64,000 nt of DNA from JASLBX01 sp036374175. GTDB taxonomy: Bacteria; Actinomycetota; Actinomycetes; Jiangellales; Jiangellaceae. Shown here piece by piece: positions 42,772-49,917 of this stretch. Each line of letters begins with the position of its first letter. The first letter of the stretch is position 1. The notes under the pieces were generated by a model. The model saw nothing but the letters and a program-made list of their open reading frames with translations, did no database searches and was not told the origin of the DNA. Position numbers and translations under genes: made by a program. The stretch is taken from positions 1-64,000 of the forward strand of contig DASUUH010000095.1 of the NCBI GenBank assembly GCA_036374175.1. The letters are read 5' to 3'.

Positions 42772-44148
42772 CTAGGACGCGGCGCGGCGCAGGGCGTCCA
42801 GGCTGCGGGCGACGTCGTCGTCATCCGTGGACCAGTTGCTCACCGAGATGCGCAAGACATCACGCCCGTGCCACCGCGAGCCGCTCATCCACACGGTGCC
42901 GTCGTCCAGCAATCGCCGGCCCACCTCGCGGGTGCGCTCGTCCGTTCCGAACGATAGGCACACCTGCGTAAACACCACGTCGTTGAGCACCTCGACGCCG
43001 GGCAATTCACGGGCGCCCTCGGCGAACGTCTGAGCGTGGCGGCAGAACCGGTCGATCATCTCGGCAACGCCCGATCGGCCCAGCGACCGCAACGCCGCCC
43101 AGACCGGAATCGCGCGGGCCCGCCGCGACGACTCCGGGACGCGCTCGTAGGACTCAACCCGGGCGTCGTCCGTGATCAGGTAGTCGCCGTGATAGCTCAT
43201 GGCCGCGCGCACCGCCGACCTGTCGCGGACGATCGCCAATCCACTGTCGTACGGCACGTTGAGCGTCTTGTGAGCGTCCGTGGCCCACGAGTGGGCGCCG
43301 TCCATGCCGGCGGTCAACGAGCGGGTACGAGGGGAGGCGGCCGCCCAGAGGCCGAAGGCACCGTCGACGTGCACCCAGGCATTGGCCTGCTTGGCCAGCG
43401 GGATGGTGTCAGCGAACGGATCGGAGTCGCCGGAGTGGACGTTTCCGGCCTGTAGACACACGATCGTGGGACGCCCGCTGTCAGCGGCAAGCGCGGTTGC
43501 CAGGGCATCGGCCCGGATCCGGCCTTGCTCGTCGGCTGCCACTGGTTCTGGGCTGCCGAGCCCGAGGTAGTGCAATGCCAGATCGACGGTGTCGTGCCGT
43601 TCCTGGCCGACGAGTACGCGGACCGGTGGCGCACCGTTCAGCCCGCGGGTTCGCACGTCCCAACCGACGCCGTTCAGGGTGGCGTCCCGGGCTGCCGCCA
43701 GGCACGTGAAGTTGGCCATCGTGGCGCCGGTGCAATACCCGACGGCCGACTCGGCCGGCAGCCCCACCAGGTCCAGCAGCCAGCGGGACGCAACGTCCTC
43801 AATAGCTGCGGCCGCCGGGCTGGTTGCGTGCATGATGGCGTTCTGGTCCCACGCGCTGACCAGCCAATCGGCTGCCAGCGCCGCAGGCAGCGAGCCTCCG
43901 ATGACGAGCCCGAAGAAGCGGCCCGATGGCGTGGCCACCAACCCTGGCTCGGCGGCATTTGTGAGCACCTCGATGACCTTGCCGGGATCCGTCGGCCCGT
44001 CGGGGAATGCGTCACCGAGCGCTTCGATCACGTCGCTAGCTGAGGCCGACGCGGGGACCCGGCGATCAGCCAGGGACTCCAGCCACCGGCGGGTCCGGGT
44101 CATAGCAGTCTCGAGGGCCGCGTCGAAGTCGGCAGGTTGCGCTGTCAT
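42772..44148 (-). CDS. PLP-dependent decarboxylase (aromatic-L-amino-acid decarboxylase family)
   Basis: A 458-residue group II decarboxylase. The PLP lysine is in WATDAHKTLNVPYDSGLA (near residue 300), with HVDGAFGLWAAASP supplying the aspartate that holds the pyridine ring and CTGATMANFTCLAAARDA a family signature. Substrate (tyrosine, tryptophan, glutamate or other) cannot be assigned, and the loop around residue 340 differs from plant tryptophan decarboxylases as far as I can judge. ATG 44148 overlaps the Maf gene stop (ATGA), so it is co-transcribed with Maf. Confidence 0.87.
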   Translation of the reverse strand: MTAQPADFDAALETAMTRTRRWLESLADRRVPASASASDVIEALGDAFPDGPTDPGKVIEVLTNAAEPGLVATPSGRFFGLVIGGSLPAALAADWLVSAWDQNAIMHATSPAAAAIEDVASRWLLDLVGLPAESAVGYCTGATMANFTCLAAARDATLNGVGWDVRTRGLNGAPPVRVLVGQERHDTVDLALHYLGLGSPEPVAADEQGRIRADALATALAADSGRPTIVCLQAGNVHSGDSDPFADTIPLAKQANAWVHVDGAFGLWAAASPRTRSLTAGMDGAHSWATDAHKTLNVPYDSGLAIVRDRSAVRAAMSYHGDYLITDDARVESYERVPESSRRARAIPVWAALRSLGRSGVAEMIDRFCRHAQTFAEGARELPGVEVLNDVVFTQVCLSFGTDERTREVGRRLLDDGTVWMSGSRWHGRDVLRISVSNWSTDDDDVARSLDALRRAAS

Positions 44149-44786
44149 CGCTCCAGCTTGCCTGCCGACTCCGCGGGCGTCCACAGTTCGTGCCAGGTGA
44201 TGCCGAGTTCGCCGAGCAGGACGCGAAGCAGCGGCAGCGACAACCCGACGACTGTGTGGTGGTCGCCTTCGACGCCGTGAACGTACGGCCCGCCGAGGCC
44301 GTCGATGGTGAATGCTCCTGCAACCCTGAGCGGCTCACCGGTGGCGACGTACGCGTCGATCTCCTCGTCGGTCACGTCGGCGAAGTGGACAGTCGTCGAC
44401 GCGACGTCGCCGGCGCTGCCGGTTCGGCCGACGCGGTGATCGACCAGCCAGTGGCCCGTGTGCAGGACTCCGGATCGACCCCGCATGGCCCGCCACCGGA
44501 CGACCGCTTCGGCAGCGCTGTCGGGTTTGCCGAACGCCTCGCCATCCAGTTCGAGCACGGAGTCACAGCCAAGTACCAGCGCTCCGTCACTACGTACCGC
44601 CTCCGCCTTCGCCCTGGCGAGCAGCAGCGCGGACTCTGCGGGGGTGAGCTTGCCGCGTTCTTCGACAGCCGCTGCCAGCAGGGCATCCTCGTCCACACCG
44701 GAGACGATGACCGCTGGCTCGACGCCGGCCGAACGCAGCGTCGCGAGCCGTGCCGGTGAGGCAGACGCGAGGACAAGCACGGTCAC
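44145..44786 (-). CDS. maf: Maf-like nucleoside triphosphate pyrophosphatase
   Basis: A 213-residue enzyme that hydrolyses non-canonical or modified NTPs to NMP and pyrophosphate, and is linked to septum formation. Signatures are VLASASPARLATLRSAGVEP at the N-terminus, VLGCDSVLELDGEAFGKP (metal aspartate), and GGPYVHGVEGDHHTVVGLSL near the C-terminus. In actinobacteria maf is normally found next to accE and accD of the acyl-CoA carboxylase, as here apart from the DUF885 gene between. Confidence 0.92.
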   Translation of the reverse strand: MTVLVLASASPARLATLRSAGVEPAVIVSGVDEDALLAAAVEERGKLTPAESALLLARAKAEAVRSDGALVLGCDSVLELDGEAFGKPDSAAEAVVRWRAMRGRSGVLHTGHWLVDHRVGRTGSAGDVASTTVHFADVTDEEIDAYVATGEPLRVAGAFTIDGLGGPYVHGVEGDHHTVVGLSLPLLRVLLGELGITWHELWTPAESAGKLER

Positions 44787-44808
44787 AGCAGCCGACCTTA
44801 CCTACAGC

Positions 44809-46482
44809 TCAGAGGCGGGCGAGCGCGGCCTTGAGCGGGTCCAGCCCCAGTGCACCTAGGTCAAGGGCGGCGCGGTGGAACTCCTTGAGATCGAATGCGG
44901 GGCCCTTGCGGCGCTGCGCGTCTTCCCGAGCCTCCAGCCAGATCCGTTCGCCGATCTTGTACGACGGGGCTTGGCCGGGCCAGCCGAGGTAGCGGTTCAG
45001 TTCGAACTCGAGGATCTTCTCGTCCTGACGGATGTGCTTGCGCATGAACTCGAAGGCCGCCTCGGGTGTCCAGCGGCCCGCCGGGAGCCCGTCGCGGCGG
45101 ACGAGCGCGTCCGGTATCTCGAGTTCCAGGTGGAGGCCCAGGTCAACGATGACCCGCGCCGCGCGCAGCGCCTGGGCGTCGAGGAATCCCAGCCGGTCAC
45201 CCAGATCGTCCAGGTATCCCAGTTCGTCCATGAGCCGCTCGGCGTAGAGCGCCCAGCCCTCGCCGTGGCCGGAGACCCAGCACATCGTGCGTTGCCAGCG
45301 GTTGAGCACCTCACGCTGGTGAACCGCCTGCGCAACCTGCAGGTGGTGACCCGGCACGCCTTCGTGGAAGACCGTGGTGGTCTCGCGCCACGTCGTGAGC
45401 TTGTCCAGGCCCTCCGGGACGGACCACCACATGCGGCCCGGCCGGGAGAAGTCCTCACTGGGGCCGGTGTAGTACATGACGCCGTCATGGGTCGGTGCAA
45501 TCCTGCATTCCAGTGTGCGGATCGGCTCTGGAATGTCGAAGTGGCGGTCGGCGAGCGACGCGATGGTCCGGTCGGACAGGTCCTGCATCCAGATCCGGAG
45601 CGCCTCCACATCTGCGACCGTCCGGGCCGGATCGGCGTCCAGCACCGCAATCGCATCCTCGATGCTGCCACCGGCGGAGATCGCAGCAGCGACGGCGGTC
45701 ATCTCACGCTCGATCCGGTCGAACTCTTCGAGCCCCCACGCGTAGGTCTCGTCCAGGTCGACCTGCGCGCCCAGGAAGTACCGGCTGGCGACCTGGTAGA
45801 CGTCGCGGCCGACCGGATCGTGCGTCCGCGCCTTCGCAGCGACCTCACGGGCGAGATAGTCGGCAAAGTCGGCGAACGCGGCGGTCGCGATTCCAGCGGC
45901 GTCAAGGAGTGTGTCTCGCATCGCCTCCGGTGCGGATTCGACGAGGGAGGAGAAGAATCCGTCAGCGGCTCGCCTGGTCTGAATGGCCACCTCCGCGACC
46001 TGGCGTGCGGCCGGTGGCAGCCCGGCACCGATGTCCGCTTCAAGGGTGCGCCGGTACCCGGCGAGGGCGTCGGGCACTGCGCGCAGGCGGGCGTCGAAGT
46101 TCGCCCAGTGCGCCTCGGTTTCGGTCGGCATCAGATCGAATACCTCCCGTACCCAGTGCACCGGAGAGGCGATGTTGTTGAGGGCGCGATCGAGGCCGGC
46201 CTCGTGCATCTCCAGCTGCAGCCCGAGGCGCTCACGCATGGCTTCGCCGGCTACTCGTTCGCGCTCGTCGCGCGCCGTCGCAGTATCGAGTTGAGCAAGT
46301 GTTCGCCGGGCGAGGAAGGCGCGCTCGGCGAACCCGTCTGGCGAAAGGTCGGTCGTTTCACCGTCGTGGCCGGCGATGCCGACATACGTCGCTTCGTACG
46401 GGTCGATTGCGGCGACAGCGTCGACGTATGCCTCGGCGATGGCGTCGACGGACGAGTTCTGCGCAGGTTGGGCGTCGGTCAC
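44809..46482 (-). CDS. DUF885 family protein, probable zinc peptidase
   Basis: A 557-residue protein of the DUF885 family, thought to be zinc metallopeptidase-like. The site FHEGVPGHHLQVAQAVHQRE near residue 350 has the HExxxGHH arrangement, and WALYAERLMDELGYLDDLGD downstream supplies a further acid. No signal peptide is visible. The substrate is not known. The gene lies 22 bases upstream of maf and 54 bases downstream of accE in the same direction. Confidence 0.87.
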   Translation of the reverse strand: MTDAQPAQNSSVDAIAEAYVDAVAAIDPYEATYVGIAGHDGETTDLSPDGFAERAFLARRTLAQLDTATARDERERVAGEAMRERLGLQLEMHEAGLDRALNNIASPVHWVREVFDLMPTETEAHWANFDARLRAVPDALAGYRRTLEADIGAGLPPAARQVAEVAIQTRRAADGFFSSLVESAPEAMRDTLLDAAGIATAAFADFADYLAREVAAKARTHDPVGRDVYQVASRYFLGAQVDLDETYAWGLEEFDRIEREMTAVAAAISAGGSIEDAIAVLDADPARTVADVEALRIWMQDLSDRTIASLADRHFDIPEPIRTLECRIAPTHDGVMYYTGPSEDFSRPGRMWWSVPEGLDKLTTWRETTTVFHEGVPGHHLQVAQAVHQREVLNRWQRTMCWVSGHGEGWALYAERLMDELGYLDDLGDRLGFLDAQALRAARVIVDLGLHLELEIPDALVRRDGLPAGRWTPEAAFEFMRKHIRQDEKILEFELNRYLGWPGQAPSYKIGERIWLEAREDAQRRKGPAFDLKEFHRAALDLGALGLDPLKAALARL

Positions 46483-46536
46483 CTGGCTGACCCTATGCGA
46501 CGCTGCTGGCGGGAGTCGGACGGCATCGACGCGTCG

Positions 46537-46752
46537 CTAGTGCGGCAGCCCGCTCGCCCGCCAGGCACCCGGGCCGGCGGCCAGGGGACGCCGGACGCTG
46601 CGCCAGTAGGCCGCCCAGTTCGACGGCCGAGATGACTCTCGTTCGCTGGCCGCCGCGGCCTTGGCAGAGACCACCGCGACCAGGGCGGCCAGCTCCTCGG
46701 GTGTGGGTTCGCCCTTGACGACGCGCAGCGGCTGGTCAGCGTGTTCGTTCAC
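46537..46752 (-). CDS. accE: Acyl-CoA carboxylase epsilon subunit
   Basis: A 71-residue small subunit, found only in actinobacterial acyl-CoA carboxylases, which bridges alpha and beta subunits. After a few polar residues it carries LRVVKGEPTPEELAALVAVV, the family hallmark, then a Ser-rich linker and SNWAAYWRSVRRPLAAGPGAW. GTG 46752 is the only sensible start. The usual partner, the beta subunit, is 1.5 kb upstream at 48255 instead of adjacent. Confidence 0.88.
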   Translation of the reverse strand: MNEHADQPLRVVKGEPTPEELAALVAVVSAKAAAASERESSRPSNWAAYWRSVRRPLAAGPGAWRASGLPH

Positions 46753-46798
46753 AATGCCCAGTCTAGGTGCGGCCCAACCGGTGTCAGACCGGCTGCGA

Positions 46799-47221
46799 TC
46801 AGTCGTGAAGGCGAGCCCCGGCCAGGACCTTGTCGACCGCGTTCTTTGGGCCGTGCACAGCCAGTCCGACCAGGTCGAGCAGATCAGTCGAGACCGCGCG
46901 GACGGCAGCCCGGTTGTCCCGGTCATTGCCCGTGCTGAACAGATCGGAGGTGAAGATTGCGGCCTGCAGGCCGCGGCGAAGCGCTCGACCGTGTGCGGCG
47001 GTCAGGGTCTCCTTGTCGCCGGTGAAGACGAGGACCGGCTGGCGGAACATCGCCAGGTAGCGGATCCCGTCGGCGTCTTCGTAGTGCTCGCCTACCAGTT
47101 CCGAATCGCTTCCGGCCAGGCCGCTGGCCAGAAAGGCCGTGACGTTGAGCCGCTGCCAGGTGGCCAGATCGTCGCGGAGCAGGATCGCGATCTTGGTGGG
47201 AAATCGAACGGGTTCACTCAC
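46799..47221 (-). CDS. DUF2000 domain-containing protein
   Basis: A 140-residue protein of the DUF2000 family (function unknown), with KIAILLRDDLATWQRLNVTA at the start, SGLAGSDSELVGEHYEDADG in the middle and AVHGPKNAVDKVLAGARLHD at the end. The fold is predicted as peptidyl-tRNA-hydrolase-2-like. GTG 47221 begins the conserved region. It is divergent from an AraC regulator with 51 bases between starts, a pairing that suggests that the regulator controls it. Confidence 0.82.
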   Translation of the reverse strand: MSEPVRFPTKIAILLRDDLATWQRLNVTAFLASGLAGSDSELVGEHYEDADGIRYLAMFRQPVLVFTGDKETLTAAHGRALRRGLQAAIFTSDLFSTGNDRDNRAAVRAVSTDLLDLVGLAVHGPKNAVDKVLAGARLHD

Positions 47222-47272
47222 GTCTGCCCACGATGGTCGAACCAACCGCCCGCTGTCTTGTACGTTCTTGAC

Positions 47273-48085
47273 ATGACCGGGTGGCGCCGCCCCACCACGA
47301 CCGGGAACAACCGAGTTACCGCGTGGCGCCCCGCCGTGGCAGGCGTTACGGAAGTGTTCCACGCGCGGTTCGTGGACCATGCTTACCCGGCGCACACCCA
47401 CGATTCGTGGACGCTGCTCATCGTCGACGACGGCGTGATCAGCTACGACCTAGATCGCCATGAGCACGGTGTGGTCACGTCCGAAGTAACGCTGCTGCCG
47501 CCGGACGTCCCACACGACGGCCGACCTGGCACCCAGGGCGGGTTCTACAAGCGAGTCGCCTACCTGGACCGGACGATGTTTGCCGGCGACCTGATCGGTG
47601 CGGCGGTGGATCGGCCCACATTGCGTGACCCGGTGCTCCGCCGTCGGGTCGGCCAGCTACACGGTGCCTTGGTGGATCCGAGCGACCAACTCGAGGCCGA
47701 GAGCCGCCTGGTGTTCATCTCCGAGCGGCTGGCCCGGCATCTACGTCCCGGCCCGAGCGCGGCCAAACCGCCCGACAGAGGCTTGGCAGCCCGGCTGCGC
47801 GAGCTACTCGACGCGCGGATGGTCGACGGCGTCACGTTGGCCGAGGCTGCGACCGTGCTGCACGCACATCCGACTCACCTGGTCCGCGAGTTCACCCGTC
47901 GGTTCGGGTTGCCTCCGCACCGGTATCTGACCGGGCGCCGGGTGGAGGCGGCTCGTCGATTGCTGCTGGCCGGTGCGCCGGTGGCCGAGGTCGCCACGAG
48001 CACGGGTTTCTATGACCAGGCGCACCTGAACCGGCACTTTCGGCGCTATCTCGGCGTCACGCCCGCGCGCTACCGACTGGCGTAG
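47273..48085 (+). CDS. AraC-family transcriptional regulator
   Basis: A 270-residue regulator. The N-terminal cupin sensor (EVFHARFVDHAYPAHTHDSW) has histidines typical of ligand-binding cupins, followed by a C-terminal pair of helix-turn-helix motifs, GVTLAEAATVLHAHPTHLVR and APVAEVATSTGFYDQAHLNR, ending RHFRRYLGVTPARYRLA. It is divergent from the DUF2000 gene, and neither has an obvious link with the surrounding carboxylase genes. Confidence 0.9.
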   Translation: MTGWRRPTTTGNNRVTAWRPAVAGVTEVFHARFVDHAYPAHTHDSWTLLIVDDGVISYDLDRHEHGVVTSEVTLLPPDVPHDGRPGTQGGFYKRVAYLDRTMFAGDLIGAAVDRPTLRDPVLRRRVGQLHGALVDPSDQLEAESRLVFISERLARHLRPGPSAAKPPDRGLAARLRELLDARMVDGVTLAEAATVLHAHPTHLVREFTRRFGLPPHRYLTGRRVEAARRLLLAGAPVAEVATSTGFYDQAHLNRHFRRYLGVTPARYRLA

Positions 48086-48094
48086 TTGTGGCGC

Positions 48095-48248
48095 ACCGGT
48101 TGATCACGTTCAGCATGCGTAGCCATGCCGTACCAGGTGCATGCGGGTGGTACGGCACCGGTTGATCACGTTCAGCAGGTTTGTCGGCACTTCACCAGGC
48201 GCGTGCGGGTGGCACGGCACCCACAGGCATGCTGAACGTGATCAACCG
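48095..48248. repeat. Palindromic intergenic repeat, family A, compound element
   Basis: Two direct copies of CCGGTTGATCACGTTCAGCA (48095-48114, 48157-48176) and one inverted copy (48229-48248). Between the ends are CCGTACCAGG and GGTACGGCA segments equivalent to the inner arms of the element at 4404-4512. It appears to be a one-and-a-half copy, from partial tandem duplication. It fills the gap between the convergent AraC and carboxylase genes. Confidence 0.85.
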
Positions 48249-48254
48249 GAGCCG

Positions 48255-49841
48255 CTACAGCGGGATGTTGCCGTGTTTCTTCGGCGGCAACGTTTCCCGC
48301 TTGGTCCGCAGGGCTCGCAGCGCCTGCGTGATCGCCACCCGCGTCCGTGACGGCGAGATCACCGCGTCGATGTAGCCACGCTCGGCCGCGACGTACGGGT
48401 TGGCCAGCGTGTCCTCGTACTCCTGGATCAGGTCGGCCCGCCGCGCTTCGGGATCCTCGGCGTCGGCCAGTTCACGCCGGTACAGGATGTTCACGGCACC
48501 CTGCGCGCCCATCACGGCGATCTGCGCCGTCGGCCAGGCGAGGTTCACGTCCGCCCCGAGGTGCTTGGACCCCATGACGTCGTACGCCCCGCCGTACGCC
48601 TTGCGGGTGATGACCGTGACGAGCGGGACGGTTGCCTCCGCGTACGCGTACAGCAGTTTCGCGCCGCGCCGGATGATCCCGTTCCACTCCTGGTCGGTCC
48701 CGGGCAGAAAGCCCGGTACATCGACGAAGGTCAACACCGGGATGTTGAAGCAGTCGCAGGTGCGGACGAACCGGGCCGCCTTCTCTGACGCGTCGATGTC
48801 GAGCGTCCCTGCGAACTGCAGCGGCTGATTGGCAACGACGCCCACTGAACGTCCCTCGACCCGGCCGAAGCCGACGATGATGTTCGGCGCGAACATCGAC
48901 TGCACCTCGAGGAATTCGGCGTCATCGAGCACAGCGGTGATGGCATCGTGCATGTCGTACGGCTGGTTCGCGCTGTCCGGAACGAGGGTGTCTAGCGCAA
49001 GGTCGGCGTCGGTGACATCGAATACCGCATCCGCGTCGTACGACGGCGGCTCGTCCAGGTTGTTCTGCGGCAGGTACGACAGCAAGGCGCGCACATAGTC
49101 GATGGCGTCGTTCTCATCGGTCGCCATGTAGTGCGCGTTGCCCGACCTGGTGTTGTGTGAGCGCGCACCGCCGAGTTCTTCGAAGCCCACGTCTTCGCCG
49201 GTCACCGTCTTGATGACGTCCGGCCCGGTGATGAACATGTGCGACGTCCCGTCGACCATGACGGTGAAGTCGGTGATCGCAGGGGAGTAGACCGCGCCCC
49301 CCGCACACGGTCCCATGATCAGGGAGATCTGCGGGATGACCCCTGACGCGAGCGTATTGCGGCGGAAGATCTCGCCGTAGAGGCCGAGCGAGACGACGCC
49401 TTCCTGGATTCTCGCGCCACCAGAGTCGTTGATCCCTATCATCGGGCAGCCGGTCTTGAGCGCGAATGCCATCACCTTGACGATCTTCTCGCCGAAGACC
49501 TGACCGAGACTCCCGCCGAAGACCGTGAAGTCCTGGGCGAACACTGCGACCTGGCGGCCGTCCACCGTGCCGAAGCCGGTGACGACGCCGTCGCCGTACG
49601 GCCGGTTCTTGTCCATGCCGAAGGCGACGGAGCGATGCCGGGCGAGTTCGTCGAACTCGACGAAGCTGCCGTCGTCCAGGAGCATCGCTAACCGTTCTCG
49701 GGCGGTCAGCTTGCCCTTGGCATGCTGCTTTTCAACCGCGCGTTCCGAGCCCGCATGTACGGCGTCCTCGAGGCGGCGATTGAGGTCAGCGAGCTTGCCC
49801 GCGGTGGTGTGCGGATCGAGGCCCGGATCGGTTGTGGTCAT
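48255..49841 (-). CDS. pccB: Acyl-CoA carboxylase beta subunit (propionyl-CoA carboxylase type)
   Basis: A 528-residue carboxyltransferase. It opens TAGKLADLNRRLEDAVHAGS and has the crotonase-type signatures GINDSGGARIQEGVVSLGLY, GPCAGGAVYSPAITDFTVMV, FGRVEGRSVGVVANQPLQFA and TVITRKAYGGAYDVMGSKHL. It resembles AccD5/PccB, which make methylmalonyl-CoA (and often malonyl-CoA) with an alpha subunit and AccE. The alpha subunit for this beta is not certain: the one at 36564 could serve both or another may lie elsewhere. It is divergent from PEP carboxylase. Confidence 0.92.
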   Translation of the reverse strand: MTTTDPGLDPHTTAGKLADLNRRLEDAVHAGSERAVEKQHAKGKLTARERLAMLLDDGSFVEFDELARHRSVAFGMDKNRPYGDGVVTGFGTVDGRQVAVFAQDFTVFGGSLGQVFGEKIVKVMAFALKTGCPMIGINDSGGARIQEGVVSLGLYGEIFRRNTLASGVIPQISLIMGPCAGGAVYSPAITDFTVMVDGTSHMFITGPDVIKTVTGEDVGFEELGGARSHNTRSGNAHYMATDENDAIDYVRALLSYLPQNNLDEPPSYDADAVFDVTDADLALDTLVPDSANQPYDMHDAITAVLDDAEFLEVQSMFAPNIIVGFGRVEGRSVGVVANQPLQFAGTLDIDASEKAARFVRTCDCFNIPVLTFVDVPGFLPGTDQEWNGIIRRGAKLLYAYAEATVPLVTVITRKAYGGAYDVMGSKHLGADVNLAWPTAQIAVMGAQGAVNILYRRELADAEDPEARRADLIQEYEDTLANPYVAAERGYIDAVISPSRTRVAITQALRALRTKRETLPPKKHGNIPL

Positions 49842-49917
49842 GCGGGGCAGGGTAGACGAGCGTCCATGCGCTGGGACGACCGGACGCCGAAACCGCGCTG
49901 CTGGCTACGCTGGTGTC

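Noticed and set aside
48095..48248. Spaced repeats resembling a short CRISPR array
   Set aside because: Only three copies, one inverted, with unequal spacing, and the units pair as arms of a palindrome; no cas genes nearby.
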